Assembly: GCF_027887165.1 (NCBI RefSeq)
Contig: NC_077230.1
Span: 22,119,200 to 22,183,199 of the forward strand
Length of the DNA stretch: 64,000 bases
Reading direction: 5' to 3'
Origin: Monodelphis domestica
Taxonomy: Eukaryota; Chordata; Mammalia; Didelphimorphia; Didelphidae
The position numbers and the translations under genes are program-made. Numbering within the stretch: position 1 is the first letter of the stretch; each line of letters begins with the position of its first letter. This document shows positions 1 to 13,499 of the stretch, piece after piece. The notes under the pieces were generated by a model. It saw only the letters and a list, made by a program, of their open reading frames with translations, ran no database searches and had not been told where the DNA came from.

Positions 1-329
1 GTAAACAAGTCAATCCTGAAAAATGCAATTTGTCCCCAAAGTCTTACTTAAAAGCCTGACATTGGACTAAGACTTTTGAAACATTCTATTGATAAAAGAC
101 ATACATTCTGATTATAGTCATTTCAAACAGCAGTTTCATTGATATAAGCCAATTGCCATAAGAGACCTCCAAAAAGCCTAAAAACTGTCTTGGCAAGCAT
201 TTGACTCACTTGCTAAGGAGAGAGGTATGGCATCCGAAGGCAGCACTAGTTTAGAGCATAAATTCATTTGTAAAACCTTACAAAGAAGGATGATGGGAGC
301 TGATAATAACATGACATTATAATAAGACA

Positions 330-490
330 TATGTAGCCCTTTGGGATTTGCAAGGCATTTTATCATTATCGCATTTTATCCTCACAACAGCCCCGGGAGG
401 TAGGTGCTACCATTATCACCAATTGACATATCTGAACTAAGGTCTTCCTGACTCCTCTGCAGCCCTCTATTCACTGTGCTATTTACTAGC
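330..490 (-). repeat. MIR-type SINE fragment
   Basis: Reverse MIR-like 3' part (cctcacaacagccc, gaggtaggtgctaccattat). Confidence 0.55.
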
Positions 491-873
491 TTCCTGAGAA
501 AGCAAAAAAAAAAGAATACAACCAGGTTAAAGTAAACTTGACAAAAGCAAAGCTGCAAAAGCAACCGAGTAAGGTCATACCAAGGAAACTTAATAATGAA
601 AACAGGGCAACAAAAAGAACACCGAAAGGTTTTTGTAACACTATTTTCACCATCAAGGACAGATGCTGCACTTGGATTCTAACATCATAGTCCTGCACAT
701 CTCTGTGTTTACAGAGGAGACAGAAATGGTACCCAGAAAACAAGGATGAAAAAAGCAATCAGATTAGGCCACAAACCAGTTAAACATTCATCCTATGATC
801 CCGTGTTAAAGTATCATAGGCTGAAATGATCTCTTCTCTCTTAAAGAAAAAGGCAACCCAACTCTCCAAGCCC

Positions 874-906
<33 letters not shown>

Positions 907-3900
907 CATAAACATACACACACGCACACACAAAATAAGACAATGCCCTTGCCTATAATTACTTTTCCAGGCTACCCCAACTCCCTTATGTCCTTTCCTG
1001 CTTCCCTCCCTTTAGCACTTGTGCCCTTAAGAGGATAAATGCACAACTGCTTTTCAATATTTGTAAATCTACTAGGTTTTTAAGTGACCTCCATAAATAA
1101 ATAATTGCTCTGAATGAATAAATGATGAGAAAAAGATGGAGAGAATGAATTCACAAATGCTCCTAGGTGGAGCACAGAAGGAATCAGCAGGGGTTAGATC
1201 TATTAAGCCACCAGGACAAGGAAATCACTTGGGAAAAGGATAGTAAGCTCCACCATAAAATTCCCCTCAACTAAAAGGTTTATTTCCAGAGGAAGGGAAG
1301 CCGGAAGCCTTTTCAAATCAGATAAGAGATAGCCCCTCTGAAATTAAAACTATTCCATGAGTGGCTTGGTGGAGCAGGCGTATATTTCGAATCCCAGGTC
1401 AAACAAGGATAAATTTTTCTTCACGACAGACTTATGATATGTAGTTTGACATAGGTTCATTAGAACTGATCTGTCAGTACGTACATCTTAGATAAACATT
1501 GTAGATAGACAACGAGCAGGACCCAGAAGTGAACAGAAGAGCAGGCTAAATTGCCTTTGGTTAGTTGTACAGTGCCTTTAAGGGTCAAGCTTCTCCCTGA
1601 AACAAAGGCTCATCTTTTTTAGCATCTCTTCCAGGGATGATCTATGCCTAAGGGTCATGAGAAGTCACAGTCTCTGAAGAGAAGCAGTGAGTAGGCTATA
1701 ATGTCCCATTCAGAAGAATTATGCAGAAGCGATGTAAAGGATGTCATCAAAAGAAATGTATAAATGGGAAAAGAGGTGGGTCAGCCATGCAGTGAGAGCA
1801 AGGGGTAACATTTAACCTGTTTTTCCTACTTAGACCTCCTAGATTATCTCCTTTTTCCTCCCTCTCAGCAGAGATGTGCTAGCTCAAGGAACTCCTCATA
1901 ATTAATAGATATTGACATCTCTCTATTGGGGCCCCCCAAAAAAATCTAACCTGCAACATAAGGCAATTGAAAGAGAGCTCCAAGCACATATCAATTTATT
2001 AGGGATACCTGTAATGCCTAAACAATCAAATTCAAGACCTTCCTCAAAGTCATTCCTCTGTTCAACAGAAAATGGCTTTCATAGCCTTCAAAAGGCCACT
2101 AATTTGGCATTCTAATTCATAACTGGTCAATTTCAGGAGCAAGAGAAAATCTATGATTGGTTAAGAGACATGTTTATCCACCAACACTGTTTAATCAGTA
2201 GGACCCGGATTTTCTGCAAGCAGTTATGAACATTAGACTTGAAAGGACAGAGAAACATAGGGAATCTGTGGTTTCTGAGCAATTGTTCTCAAAGAGTAGG
2301 GAGATAGTAAAGCCAATCTCTATCTTTATCCGAAGTTAATATAATTTCTTTTGGCAGGCCTAACCAATAAAATATAAATCTATCCTAAAAATCAAATATA
2401 AGCAGTATCATCAATACCTGGTGGGTTAATTAATTGTAACTCACTTGACTCTTATTATAACACTTATCAATTCAACTATCAGTTCTATCATACTTAGTTC
2501 ATTAATATAATCACTAATACTAATTAAGTCAGAATGAACTAAGTAAATATTGATTAATTTGAGTAAAGGGGATCAAAATTATTCTCACATTATGACATGC
2601 TATAGACATTTTGGCAAGATGTGAAATACTTCCTAAAAAATAATATAAAGACACAAATCCAACCATGTTTTTTATACATTATCTTGATTATAATAAAGCA
2701 TTGAGGAGATAAAATATCAGGAGAGTACTTAGAAATTGTATACTAAACCTCCCTCTGAAGATGAGACCAAAGCACAGCCTAATATTAGACAAAGAATGTT
2801 CACTGGTAGATCACCTGGAGCAAATGAATCATGAAAAATGTATGCTTAGGAAAGATACTGTGGGGTTGGGTTTCACAGGATTATTACTAGGATAACATAA
2901 GAACCTTATTGGAAATAGAACCACTTACACCCAGAGATGGACCAGTTGAATCTTGAAAAAGGCATGCAATGGAACCATTTTTCGTTTTCCACTTGGCTGA
3001 ATTCTTCTGGACTGCTCCATCATGTCCTCTTCATCCCTCAGGATCACATCCCCTGGAACGCATACTACATCACTACCCTCTGCTCTTGGGGGCTCTCTGA
3101 TTGAAGGGTGGAGCAGACATCTTCTAAATGCTGCACCTTAAAGCTGTTTGTGAACCCCCTTATACATGACCCCGGAAAGCGGAGGGAGGAAGTGCTCATG
3201 TTGGTCTACTGGGCAGAGGGACAAGGCATGCAAAAATTGTCCTCAGGAGAGGTAGAGAGAGAGTATGGAGCAGCCCCCTCCATGGGGTCCCAATGGGGTG
3301 CCCATGCCATACCTTCACCAATATGGGACTAGATGATTAAACATTTAAGGAATGTACTTGATACACGAATGCAGATTTGGCTCAGCAGAAGTTAACGTCC
3401 ACCAAGCTAGCTTTGGAAAATGAGAGAGAGGACATTGGACAGAGGCCAATCTGGACCTGGAGAATGTTGAGCCTGACTTCATTTGTAAGTTGTTTATGAC
3501 TCTGATTCACTTAACTCAGGGAAGTGCTAGTAAAGATTAAAGATGTGTCCTTACATTTCTGGAATATGTAGAAGATTGGTTCCTGTTTCTAACATTTACA
3601 GTTTTATTGATCAACTTACATCTACTACCCCCTAAAGAAAATGCTGAAAATTGGGAGACCTAAAACAAGCACCAAAGTGCACCAGAAAGCACACCTTTTC
3701 TCCATAAAAAAGCAAAGCTCTTGTTGCTTCTCTGGGCTACTACCCCACTTGAGTGTAACCACCCCATATGAGGAACTGTCAACCTCAACTAGTTGATCAG
3801 AGATCATAAGCCTCTCTACTGCTCAGGTAGCTGATGGAAACCCAACTTGGGACCCAGAACTAAGAACCATAAAAGTACTTTCCTGTGTTCATATTTTCTG

Positions 3901-4560
3901 AGACCTTGTTGGCCCTAAAAGAACATCCTTCAATATAGCTCTTTAGGATATGTAATTTCTACATATGGATTATTCTTTCTTTCAGGTATAGCTGGCTAAC
4001 TTCCCAGAAAACAATTCATTTTGACAGTATATTTGTTAAATTTAGCAAATTATTTGGTCAGGAAATTTTGATTTATTTCCCTTTGTAATTAATTTTACCA
4101 CCATCTAATAACACTAAGACTATATGAAAGAGCTATAAGGGTTTGATTCTTGAAGTTTTTTTTTATGGAATACAAAATGCTTTGATTCTGTTATGAAAAT
4201 AAATCTGGGCAAATCCAAAAATTATGCTCAGGGATCATGGTCATTATCTTATTCTACCTAACAACATTCTTAAGTTCAGAACACATATGTGGCTTATAAA
4301 AAGCCTGCACCACACATGTAAATAATGCCATTAAGGTTCTAATGTTGCATCCCAGAAAATAAAGGTCAATTTACAGAGTATGGAGAATTCAATAAAAATC
4401 ACTTGGTGAATATTAAAACTAGAAAGCATACTCAGGGAAATGAATACAGACTGCAGCAGGCATTCAATAAATGAAGTGAAACTTCAAAAATAAATTACAA
4501 GTTTTGAAAACCAGTTATTTATAGAAAGTTGTTTCAGAGAAAAATTTAAGTGTTTTCTGG
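491..4560. other. Intergenic, no gene seen
   Basis: Apart from the CA microsatellite and an inverted repeat at 2491-2545, I recognise nothing here. The short open frames lack domains, splice context or family likeness. Confidence 0.6.
876..930 (+). repeat. (CA)n microsatellite
   Basis: A CA run, interrupted by tgcataaacat. Confidence 0.95.
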
Positions 4561-4583
4561 TTTATCAACGTATGACCAAGTAA

Positions 4584-4615
<32 letters not shown>
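4584..4615 (+). repeat. (TA)n microsatellite
   Basis: TA repeat broken once by tg. Confidence 0.9.
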
Positions 4616-4616
<1 letters not shown>

Positions 4617-4854
4617 AACATTTTTTAATATGACAGGGTAGTGAATAACTTTCAAAAAGGATAATTGTTCGAGCCTCCATCACCCATTCTATATCTGATG
4701 ATCTGAATCAAAAAGACAGAACTTTGGAATCTAAGAGGAAAGATGAGATCCTCATTAGAACTTGGGTGTGATAGAAACTGGATACTCTCTTCCATTCATC
4801 CAGGATACATGTAGACTCAAACAAAGACTAGACATGGTCATAAAGCAGGAAGAA

Positions 4855-4990
4855 TCCTGAGAGATCTTCTAGTTCAGCTACTTCTTACATAGTAGGAAAC
4901 TGAAATCCAGAGAAGTCAAGGGATTTAGCTAAGTTCACTCAGCTAGTTAGTGACTGAATAAGAACTAAGGTCTAGGTATCCTGACTTTTT
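4855..4990 (-). repeat. MIR-type SINE fragment
   Basis: Reverse MIR-like core (aggaaactgaaatccagagaag, then the cactcagctagttagtgac region). Confidence 0.55.
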
Positions 4991-5014
4991 TTTTTAGGCA
5001 AATAAGTAGTGCCA

Positions 5015-5235
5015 TAGACAGTGTTGGACTTGGAGTTAGAAAGACCTGAGCCAAATTCCTACCTCAGGCATGTATGTGACTCTGGGTTAATCACAACCTT
5101 AGTTTGCTCATTTGTAAAATGGGGATAATAATAGCACTTTCCTTATGGATCAAATGGATCAAATTTCCTTATGGATCTTATGGATCAAATAATATATGTA
5201 AAATACCTTGTAAATTTTAAATCACTATCTTTAAA
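5015..5235 (+). repeat. MIR/CORE-SINE copy
   Basis: Sense copy with ttggagttagaaagacctga and tcatttgtaaaatggggata. A short internal repeat (tccttatggatc units at 5140-5185) lies in its 3' half. Confidence 0.65.
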
Positions 5236-5284
5236 TATTAGCTAACTATTTTAGAATCTAACAGCTTTTGGATACCATGGATAT

Positions 5285-5480
5285 GGTTCTAGACTCAGAG
5301 TTGAGAAGATCTAGTTACAAATTCCTCTTCCAATATTCATTAGCTGGGTAACTACAAGCCAGTTATTTCACATTTCTAAACCTCAGTTTCTTTATCTCTA
5401 AAATGGGAGTAATAATCTGTATAGTACTAAAGGAGGTTCAAATGAGATAGTATATGTAAAGTGTTTTGCAAAGCTGTTAC
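5285..5480 (+). repeat. MIR/CORE-SINE copy
   Basis: Sense copy with agactcagagttgagaaga, cctcagtttctttatctcta and the gtaaagtgttttgcaaa tail. Confidence 0.65.
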
Positions 5481-6319
5481 GCAGTTTTTCCTCTAATCTT
5501 CACTTTTTATGTCTCCTCCTCTAGATGCCAATGCCATCATGCTATTCCATGGCTGCCTAGTCTGTTGTTCCCATCTTCCTAAACAACATTCATCTGTCAA
5601 TCAGTCAATCAACAAGCATTAGTGAGAACCTGCTATTTTCCAAGCAGTGTATTTGGCATATACAGAAAGGAGAGTCTTCACCCTCAAGGAGCTTATCTCT
5701 AATAGTCTATTGGGAATCTTCATGGTAAAAGTAAATCAAAATAAGATATACACAAAATAAATGCAGAATGATGGGGAATCATCAAAGAGGTGATAAAGAA
5801 AAGAACCTTAAAAGGAATTAGCAATTCTAAGAAGCAACCATGAGAAAAGAGATCATTCCAAGCAAATAGCAAAGACAATAGAATCCCCTTTATTCTCTGC
5901 CAAGCCTCAACTATCTATGGACACACATTCACGTTTGGGTAAAGCTTAGTCTAAAAAAATTTTTTTAACTTAAAAAAGCTTTTTCCTTACAGTACGTGGC
6001 TTAAACTAGTGGCAAAATATTGAACAAGATCTTTTTTTTTTCTTCTCTGTAGCTCATCAGCCTTGTTTTGGCAGCTGCATTGAGGTTTGAGTAATTTGTA
6101 TTAATTAATTGTTCACTTTCAAGTAGTTTAGGGAAGCCCTCGAAATCCTTATTGTCTGGGAATTGAAGTCAATTTATCATAAAAAAAAAAACACTTCAAG
6201 CAAAATCGTTCTGTCTCTAAACATGACTCAATTTCCTAAGTCAACAGAAAATGGAGTTTAGAATGATTCCTTCCGTTTTCAAGGGAAAGTGCCCACAGAA
6301 ATGTTGCTATTCTTTTCTT

Positions 6320-6491
6320 TTTTAACCCTTCTCTCTTAGAATTGGCTTCAAGGCAGAAGACCAGCTAGGAAACTGGGGTTAAATGACTTACCCAGGGTCA
6401 CACAGCTAGGAAGTGTCTGAGGCCAAATTTGAATCCAGGACCTTTCATCTCTAGGCTTGGCTCTCAATCCACTGAGCCATATAACTGTCCC
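6320..6491 (-). mobile_element. Marsupial tRNA-derived SINE
   Basis: Reverse copy with the CORE-like centre (cccagggtcacacagctagg). Flanks are roughly tgttgctattc and tgttattcc. Confidence 0.85.
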
Positions 6492-7539
6492 TGTTATTCC
6501 TTTTTAAGCTACCTCCTCCACACCTAACAGCCTACCTGGGTTAGTTCAAGAAGACTCCTTGTTTCATGAAGAAGAGGAAAAAATTCTGACTCTGATTCTG
6601 GATCTTGACAATAAGAGTTACATAGATCTTGTCTAAAAAATAATCAATTAAATAGCAACAATTTTTTTAAAAACCTCCTATATACCAGGTCCTGTGTTAG
6701 GCACCAGGAACACAAATCTAAAGCAATACAATCTCTTTTTACAAGAAGCTTACATTCTCCTGAGGGAGATAAGTATATATAAAAATATCTACAGCAAAAA
6801 GTACGAAAAGATGATTGTTACATAGTAGCTAAATACAAGGTAGTTTGGAAATAAGGGCAGATGCAGGGAACCAGAAAGACCGGGCAGAAGATGAAACGTA
6901 TGTTGCATCTTTAAGGAAGAGGAGGGCTCTAAGGCAGAGGAAACCCTCAATTCTAGGCTTAGGAATCAGCCAGTGCAAATATCTCAGTGATTATTAATCA
7001 CCAACCCCTACTTCAAAAAAAATGACAGTTTGAGGGCTCTGTGTGCTTTTGTGATTATGAGTCAAGATGGAATGTGGGACTTACATTACACAGAATTTTA
7101 ACTCGTAGTTATTGCCAAGTTCCTTTAAAGGCAAGGTCCTTTTAACATTGTCTCTCCCAGTAGCCAATACAGTATTCTGTACATTATAGCCATTCATAAA
7201 AATTTGTTGACTGATTCATTGATAGTAGTAGATTTCTAATAAGGTGGTATTGTGGGAAGGAAATGAGAATCACAATCATTACATGAAATCTTAATGAACT
7301 AGCAATGTAGAAATCTTTAACCACCTGGTGGCTGAATATTAGTAAATTGTCAATCCCTGTGCAATCACATAATAAGGTAGATGGTTTCATCACTGTTCCA
7401 AGAATTACTTATTGTCCTTGGATAAGAGTTCCATTTACATCTTTTAATCTAGCTATTACTATATTTTGTAATTTTTATGATGTCTTTTTACTTAAATAGC
7501 ATATATTAGCACTGTGTAAATTCTTTTACTAAACATTTT

Positions 7540-7850
7540 TAGTCTTTTATATTTAATAATTAATTAACGCTAAGCACTATTTTAACATATATGCCATAAT
7601 TTTATATATTATTATATTAATAATTATAATATAAATAATATTATAATTATGTTATGTTTTTCATTATAATATAAATACTATTTATATAAATTTATATAAA
7701 GTAATATAAATTAGATAATATAAGATATTAAATCATATGTATACATTTTTATAATTTATTCTGATATGATATATTATTATATTTTACATATTAATTCATA
7801 TTAATATATCATATAAAATGGCATAATATAAACTATAATTTTTGTATAGT
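7540..7850. other. Extremely AT-rich tract
   Basis: About 310 bp of almost pure A/T with interleaved palindromes such as ataattataatataaataat. It has no periodic unit and no gene. Confidence 0.8.
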
Positions 7851-8049
7851 GGAACCTCTTCTTTCTGGTTCCTAAGACATCTCAAAGAATCTAGAGGTTT
7901 GAATTAGGTGGAAAAGAAGAGAGTAAGTATTCCAAGAGGGAATACAGTATTGGAGCTAGAAGGAAGTTTAAATAATTACATTTTCACACCATAACGTTTC
8001 ATCTACTATTCTGGCCATTCTCCATTTCTGTTTCAGTTCTCTATATTAG

Positions 8050-8885
8050 AGCTTTTTTTAGTTGGAAAACTATATGCCACCTCACACTTATCAGATTGTC
8101 TACTGTGACAAAAAGGGAAAATGACAAATGTTGGAGGGCATATAAGGAAATTAGGACACTAATGCATTGTTGGAGGAGCTATGAACTGATTCAACCCTTC
8201 TGGAAAGCAACTGGGAACCATGCCCAAAGGGTCATAAAACCATGCATATTCTTTGACCCAGCAAGACTACTATAGGTCTGTGTCCCAAAGAGATCAAAGA
8301 TAGGGGGAAAGGACCTATTTGCATAGAAATATTATAGCAGCTCTTTTTGTGATGGCAAAGAACTTGAAATGACTGAATAAATGAAGTATGGGATTAAAAT
8401 GCAATATGCTTATGCCACAAGAAATGATGAAAGGACAATCACAAAGAAATCTAGAAAGACTTTGATGAAGTAAGGCAAAGTGAAGTGAGCAGAACCAAGA
8501 GAATGTTGTACACAGTAACAGCAATAATGTAGGATGCTCAACTATGGATGACTTATTATCAGTAATGCAAAGATCCAAGACAACTCAAAGGGACTCATAA
8601 CAAAAAAGACTATCCACTACCAGAAAGAACTGATGCAGTCGAAATGCAGACTGAAGCATGCCATTCTTTACTTTATTTCCTCCATGAATTTTTCTCTGGT
8701 GTAAGCAGTATGTATCTTCATTGACAACATGATGATCATAGAAATATATATTGCATGATACATGTACAACCTAAATCATATTACCTGCTGTCTTGGGGAA
8801 GGGAAAGGGGAGGGAGGAAGGGAGAGAACATGAATCATAAAAAGCCATAAAGCAATTATTAAAATTAATATCAATATTAATTCAG
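8050..8885 (+). mobile_element. L1 3' end fragment, sense
   Basis: This is a 5'-truncated L1: the end of ORF2 (stretches equivalent to caacccttctggaaagcaac and ttctttgacccagcaagact), then a 3' UTR with gggaagggaaaggggaggga and an A-rich end. Stops make it non-coding. Confidence 0.8.
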
Positions 8886-9057
8886 AAAGAAAAGAAAAAA
8901 CTAGGTACCATCTGAAGACTATTCATTTATTCATCTGGAAAATGATAATAATAATATTGGTACTATCTACCACAAAGGGTTGTTTTGAGGAAGAGCCCTT
9001 TGTAAACCTAGAAATGCTACCCAAATGAGGAGTCATAACAATAATGTTGTGAGAGCA

Positions 9058-9059
<2 letters not shown>

Positions 9060-9098
<39 letters not shown>

Positions 9099-9100
9099 TA
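9060..9100 (+). repeat. (TAA)n microsatellite
   Basis: About 13 units of ATA/AAT. Confidence 0.95.
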
Positions 9101-10188
9101 TGGCCATACCAAATAGCCATAATCTTCTAACAATATGAATGAAAAGATCTCAAAATATAGACATAGCAAAAAGAATCAAAACCTCCTGGGAACATCATCC
9201 CTGCTATCTTGTCTTTTATTGGTCATTCCAAAGATACTTTCAGTGAATATACAGTGAAATAGCTTTTATCACAACTCTCATTGATTTAAAACAATTGACT
9301 ATTGTATCTACCTGTGCAAATTCACTCAACACTATAGTCAATGTCAATGCATTATGTTCCAAGAGATCAGTTAGGATAGGGAAAAGATCTCTTCCCGACT
9401 GAGGAAATTCCCTCTACCAATGCAGTTTGAAATCTTCTCTGTAACTTGTCTTCAAGATCTGTCCAGATCCATGAAAGGCTAATAGGCCATAGCCAGTCTA
9501 TGTCAGAGGCTTTTAGATATCACATTTAGATCCCTTTAGATAAAACATTTCCTAAATTCTTAGTATGGGCCAGGTGATATTTCTCTCCTAGCTTTGCTTC
9601 TGATGCTCTGGTCTTCTTACCTCTCTCCCAAAATGCCTTCTTACCCTGGAAGCATCTCCACCCTTGTAGCCATCTCCTTTGATTGGCAAGGTCCTTTCCT
9701 GAACCTCCACTGAGTAAAAGCACTGGCCAGTCATGTTCAGTTCTCTCCTCCTGGCTCTACCTTGGCCTGCATGGGTAACTTCCCCCTAGCATTTTCCTAC
9801 TCCCCTTTTAACTCCCTTTTATGCATTATCTTCCCCTAGTAACTGACAGCTTTCTTAAAGTTAGGAACTTTCTTCTTTTTTGACCTATATTTAGCACTGT
9901 ACTTGGCATATATTAAAGGCTTCATTTATCTGTCTAAAAAATGCTGACTTTGAAACCAACTAATACAATTCAACGTATATTTTGCAACTCTATGGGAGGT
10001 TTCATTTTCCATCACAATTTCTTTTATGCCTATTATTGTCCATGACTTTCCATAAATGTCCTTTATGGAAATTTAGCATATATTAAGTATTGAATGGGGT
10101 GGAATAAGTTATAAGGGTTCTTGGCATATAGGAGAAATCAATGCCATCAGTCTAAGATGTGACCTTTTTGAGGGAAATGGATTGCTTT

Positions 10189-10392
10189 TTTTTTTTAACC
10201 GTTACCTTCTGTCTTGGAGCCAATACTGTGTATTATTGGCTCCAAGGCAGAAGAGTAGTAAGGACTAGGCAATGGGGGTCAAGTGACTTGCCCAGGGTCA
10301 CACAGCTGGGAAGTGTCTGAGGTCAGATTTGAACATAGGACCTCCCGTCTCTAGGCTTGGCTCTCAATCCACTGAGCTACCCAGCTGCCCCC
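10189..10392 (-). mobile_element. Marsupial tRNA-derived SINE
   Basis: Full-length reverse copy, flanked by tggattgcttt at 10178-10188 and 10393-10403. Confidence 0.92.
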
Positions 10393-10814
10393 TGGATTGC
10401 TTTAAAAAAAAAATTATATAGGATCTACTTTAACTAGAATAGAGCTCTGATTTTTTTTCCCTTTTTACCTTCTTTATGTACCTTCTAATATTCATCTGTT
10501 CAGTCTAAGATCAGATTATCTCAAAATTGTATACAAAGAACTATATTTTTAATTCCACTATTTACCTCCTGGTAGTTTCCATTAGTTTTACTATACTTGG
10601 GAGAAAAATAAGCCATAAATCCAATTCTGCCTCATTTATGAACTCTTGTCTTAACATTGTCACAATAATTTTTCTTTTTAGCAACCAGTAACAGCAATTA
10701 TATCTGCCCCATGCATAAACCTCCTATTAAGAAAACTAGGCAGTGTAAATCTGTTTACCAGGGTGCCCTGGAGAGGACTGGGGAAGGGGAACAGAGTCCT
10801 ATATAATTCATATT

Positions 10815-10975
10815 TGAAAGATTTAGGCTAGAAGGGACCACAGAGATCATAAAACTCATCAACACATTTTAAAGGTGAGAAAACAAGGCCATGAGCATTA
10901 AGTGATTGCCTTGAACTGGGGTCCTCTGACTTCAGATTCTATATTCTTTCCACTGCATCACATTGGTACATGAAT
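10815..10975 (-). repeat. MIR-type SINE fragment
   Basis: Reverse copy (ggctagaagggaccacagagatc, then ggtgagaaaacaaggcc). Confidence 0.5.
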
Positions 10976-11380
10976 GTTATAGCTTGTTACATACATCCCA
11001 GAAAGCAGAGTGAAGTGACATCACAAATGGAACAAAACTGCTATTTCTTGTATTCTTGTAGAAAATAGATTCTATCTGCTGTCTCTTTAGAGGCAAGTTG
11101 TTACCATCATTCTTTGTGATTCGTCTCCATATGAAGTAAATGAGTGCATTTATCTATACTATAATGATATTCAAGGAATTTGTGGAGAAGATGTCTAGAA
11201 AGAAGGTGGGGAGAAACTTCCTGCTAAAACTATGCTCACAGTTATTGAGGAAGAAACACTGAGATGTTAGAAACAAATGTGATTTTAGGAAAAGTCAGTC
11301 TGAACAGAGACTATTAAGAGATGGCTTAAGAGAAGATGAAAAGATAAGCAAGAGAGAAAAATGCTGGGAATATAGCTTTC

Positions 11381-11561
11381 TTTTTAAATAAAAAAAAACT
11401 TTTAATTTCCATCTTAGAATCAATACTGTGTAACAGTTCCAAAGCAGTAAGGGCTAGGCAACATGGATTAAATGACTTGCCCAGGATCACACAGCTAGGA
11501 AGTGTCTGGGGTCAGACCTCTGAGCTTGCTCTCAATCCATTGAGCCACCTAGCTGCTTCCA
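11381..11561 (-). mobile_element. Marsupial tRNA-derived SINE
   Basis: Reverse copy with an internal loss, flanked by gaatatagctttc and gaatatatctttc. Confidence 0.88.
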
Positions 11562-12278
11562 GAATATATCTTTCATTATGAAACTATTGTAGTTTTTATC
11601 TTGTGAAGAGGATGATGAGGACACTTATAAGGAGATTTTGTCATCCTAAATAAACAATAGTGTGAGACTAAAGGAAATTAATTTGCAGTTACAATGATAG
11701 TTTTCAATGACTAATTTTTGTGCAGTCAAAATATTCTTAAAATATAACTTAATATTTATTTCATTGTTAAGAAATTGTGTATTCTTGTAACTTTAATAAC
11801 CACTTGTTTGTTAAGTGACTAGTATGTGCCAGACACTGTGAGTTACAAAGAAATGCAAAAGATAATCCCTGCTCCTGTGATTTTTAGATTTTCTCCATCT
11901 TGCTTAGTCTAGCACCCAGGAATGTATACACCCACACTACACTGGCATGTGCTAGCAAGTGACAAATCAGAAACAACTGACTGTCCCCTGGGCTGTCCTA
12001 AGCCAAGCTTGAGCCACCATTGGCACATGTGAGACTCAGGAACTGATGTAGAAAACTGCCTTTGGAGTTATCATCACGTCCTGTGGAGAGGACTGGGCAC
12101 CAGTTCGATCCTAGAACTGGAGCCTGGAGGAGCTCCCTCAGACAGCTTCCTTGAAACGGCCACGTGGTGAGTAATAAGACTGACTTCCCTTTCCCTCTGG
12201 CTCTCAGGGGAAGGCCGCCCTTGGCCAAGGCCTTGAACTCCTGCCTGGCTCAGTCTGAGCCGGAGCAATTTGAGTTAA

Positions 12279-12280
<2 letters not shown>

Positions 12281-12354
<74 letters not shown>

Positions 12355-12500
12355 AATTTCTTTCTCTATTGTAATTAAATCACCATAAAATTCCATTATG
12401 ACTTGAGTGTTTCATTTAGGATTTAAAAAATTAAATCCTTGGAGACATTGCAATAATTATTACATTCAGTCTCAACCCTAAATTTACTCCTTATACTCCC
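12281..12500 (+). mobile_element. LTR 3' end with CT microsatellite (copy A)
   Basis: A pure (TC)n of about 68 bases (12281-12348) is followed by ttcttaatttctt, a run near taaatcaccataaaa and about 140 bases shared at roughly 80% with 16639-16830, including gacttgagt and accataaattta-type sequence. The polyadenylation-like AT-rich part after a polypyrimidine tract suggests a retroviral LTR R-U5. The family is not known to me. Confidence 0.5.
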
Positions 12501-12609
12501 AAGGAGCTCAGTCCATTGAAGGAGATAATATATAAACATATAAAAAATATATAATATATAAATATATATATGAACAGGCCACATACAGAAAAAAGTGGAA
12601 ATAATCAAT

Positions 12610-12900
12610 AGAAGAAATGCATGGGGATTTTAACAGCTTTTTGTTGCCTCTAAGTTAAAAGACAAGTTCCTTTGCCTGGCATTTAATGCCCTTCACAATC
12701 TGGTTCCTATCTGACTTTCTAGTCTTATTTCATATTTCACCCCTTTAAACATTTCCTCCTGTAATCAAACTGGCTTAATTAGCTGTTTCCTATACATAAT
12801 ATGTCCCATCTCAATACCTATGTCTTTCATGTCTGGAATGCATTTCCTCTCTCCCTTTATCTCTTAGAATCCTAGGCTTTCTTCCAATTGCAGCTGAGGT
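12610..12900 (+). repeat. L2-type LINE 3' fragment
   Basis: Sense L2-like wording (gcccttcacaatctggttcc, then gtctggaatgcatttcctc and gaatcctaggctttcttcc). Confidence 0.55.
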
Positions 12901-13270
12901 CTGTGTCAGAGACTGGCACTAAAGAAAAAGTGCCAGGCTGAAGAGTGAAATTCTTCCTACCCAATGCCTGCCCCGAATCTTCAGGTCTGAGCACTCTTTC
13001 CCTCCTGAAAGTATTTCCCTAATAATAAAACTGCTGCTGATCTGGAGGTGGGGGAGGGCACTCCCTTCCTTTCCATGAAAGGATCCCCACATACGATCCA
13101 GAACAGGTTTAATCTTAGGGAAACCTGACCACCAATAAGGGTCACAATTCATTTCTCTCATGCTTTAGATCATTACATTTATATTTTTCACTCCAGAACC
13201 CTAGATAAAGAGTGACTTACATCTTTGGTTTGTTCATGTCTATGGGTCTCCTTAAAGGGGAGGATTTCTG

Positions 13271-13480
13271 GGGGCAGTTGGGTAGCTCAGTGGATTGAGA
13301 GCCAGGCCTAGAAATGGGAGGTCCTATGTTTAAAATCTGGCCTCAGACAGGTCTCCCAGCTGTGTGACCCTGGGCAAGTCACTTAACCCCCATTGCCTAG
13401 CCCTTACCACTCTTCTGCCTTGGAGCCAATACACAGTATTGATTCCCAGATGCAAGGTAACAGTTTAAAAAAAAGGCGGG
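13271..13480 (+). mobile_element. Marsupial tRNA-derived SINE
   Basis: Sense copy; A box tagctcagtgg, CORE-like centre, A-rich tail. Flanks are gggaggatttctg and gggagaatttctg. Confidence 0.9.
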
Positions 13481-13499
13481 GGGAGAATTTCTGGGAGTA

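Noticed and set aside
826..1038. Frame with His-Thr repeats
   Set aside because: It translates the (CA)n microsatellite; no other coding sign.
1370..1410. tRNA-like wording (tggcttggtgg, then tttcgaatccc)
   Set aside because: The spacing between the A-box-like and B-box-like parts is too short for a tRNA and no cloverleaf forms.
12164..12388. Frame with a long Ser-Leu repeat
   Set aside because: It translates the (TC)n tract of an LTR end.
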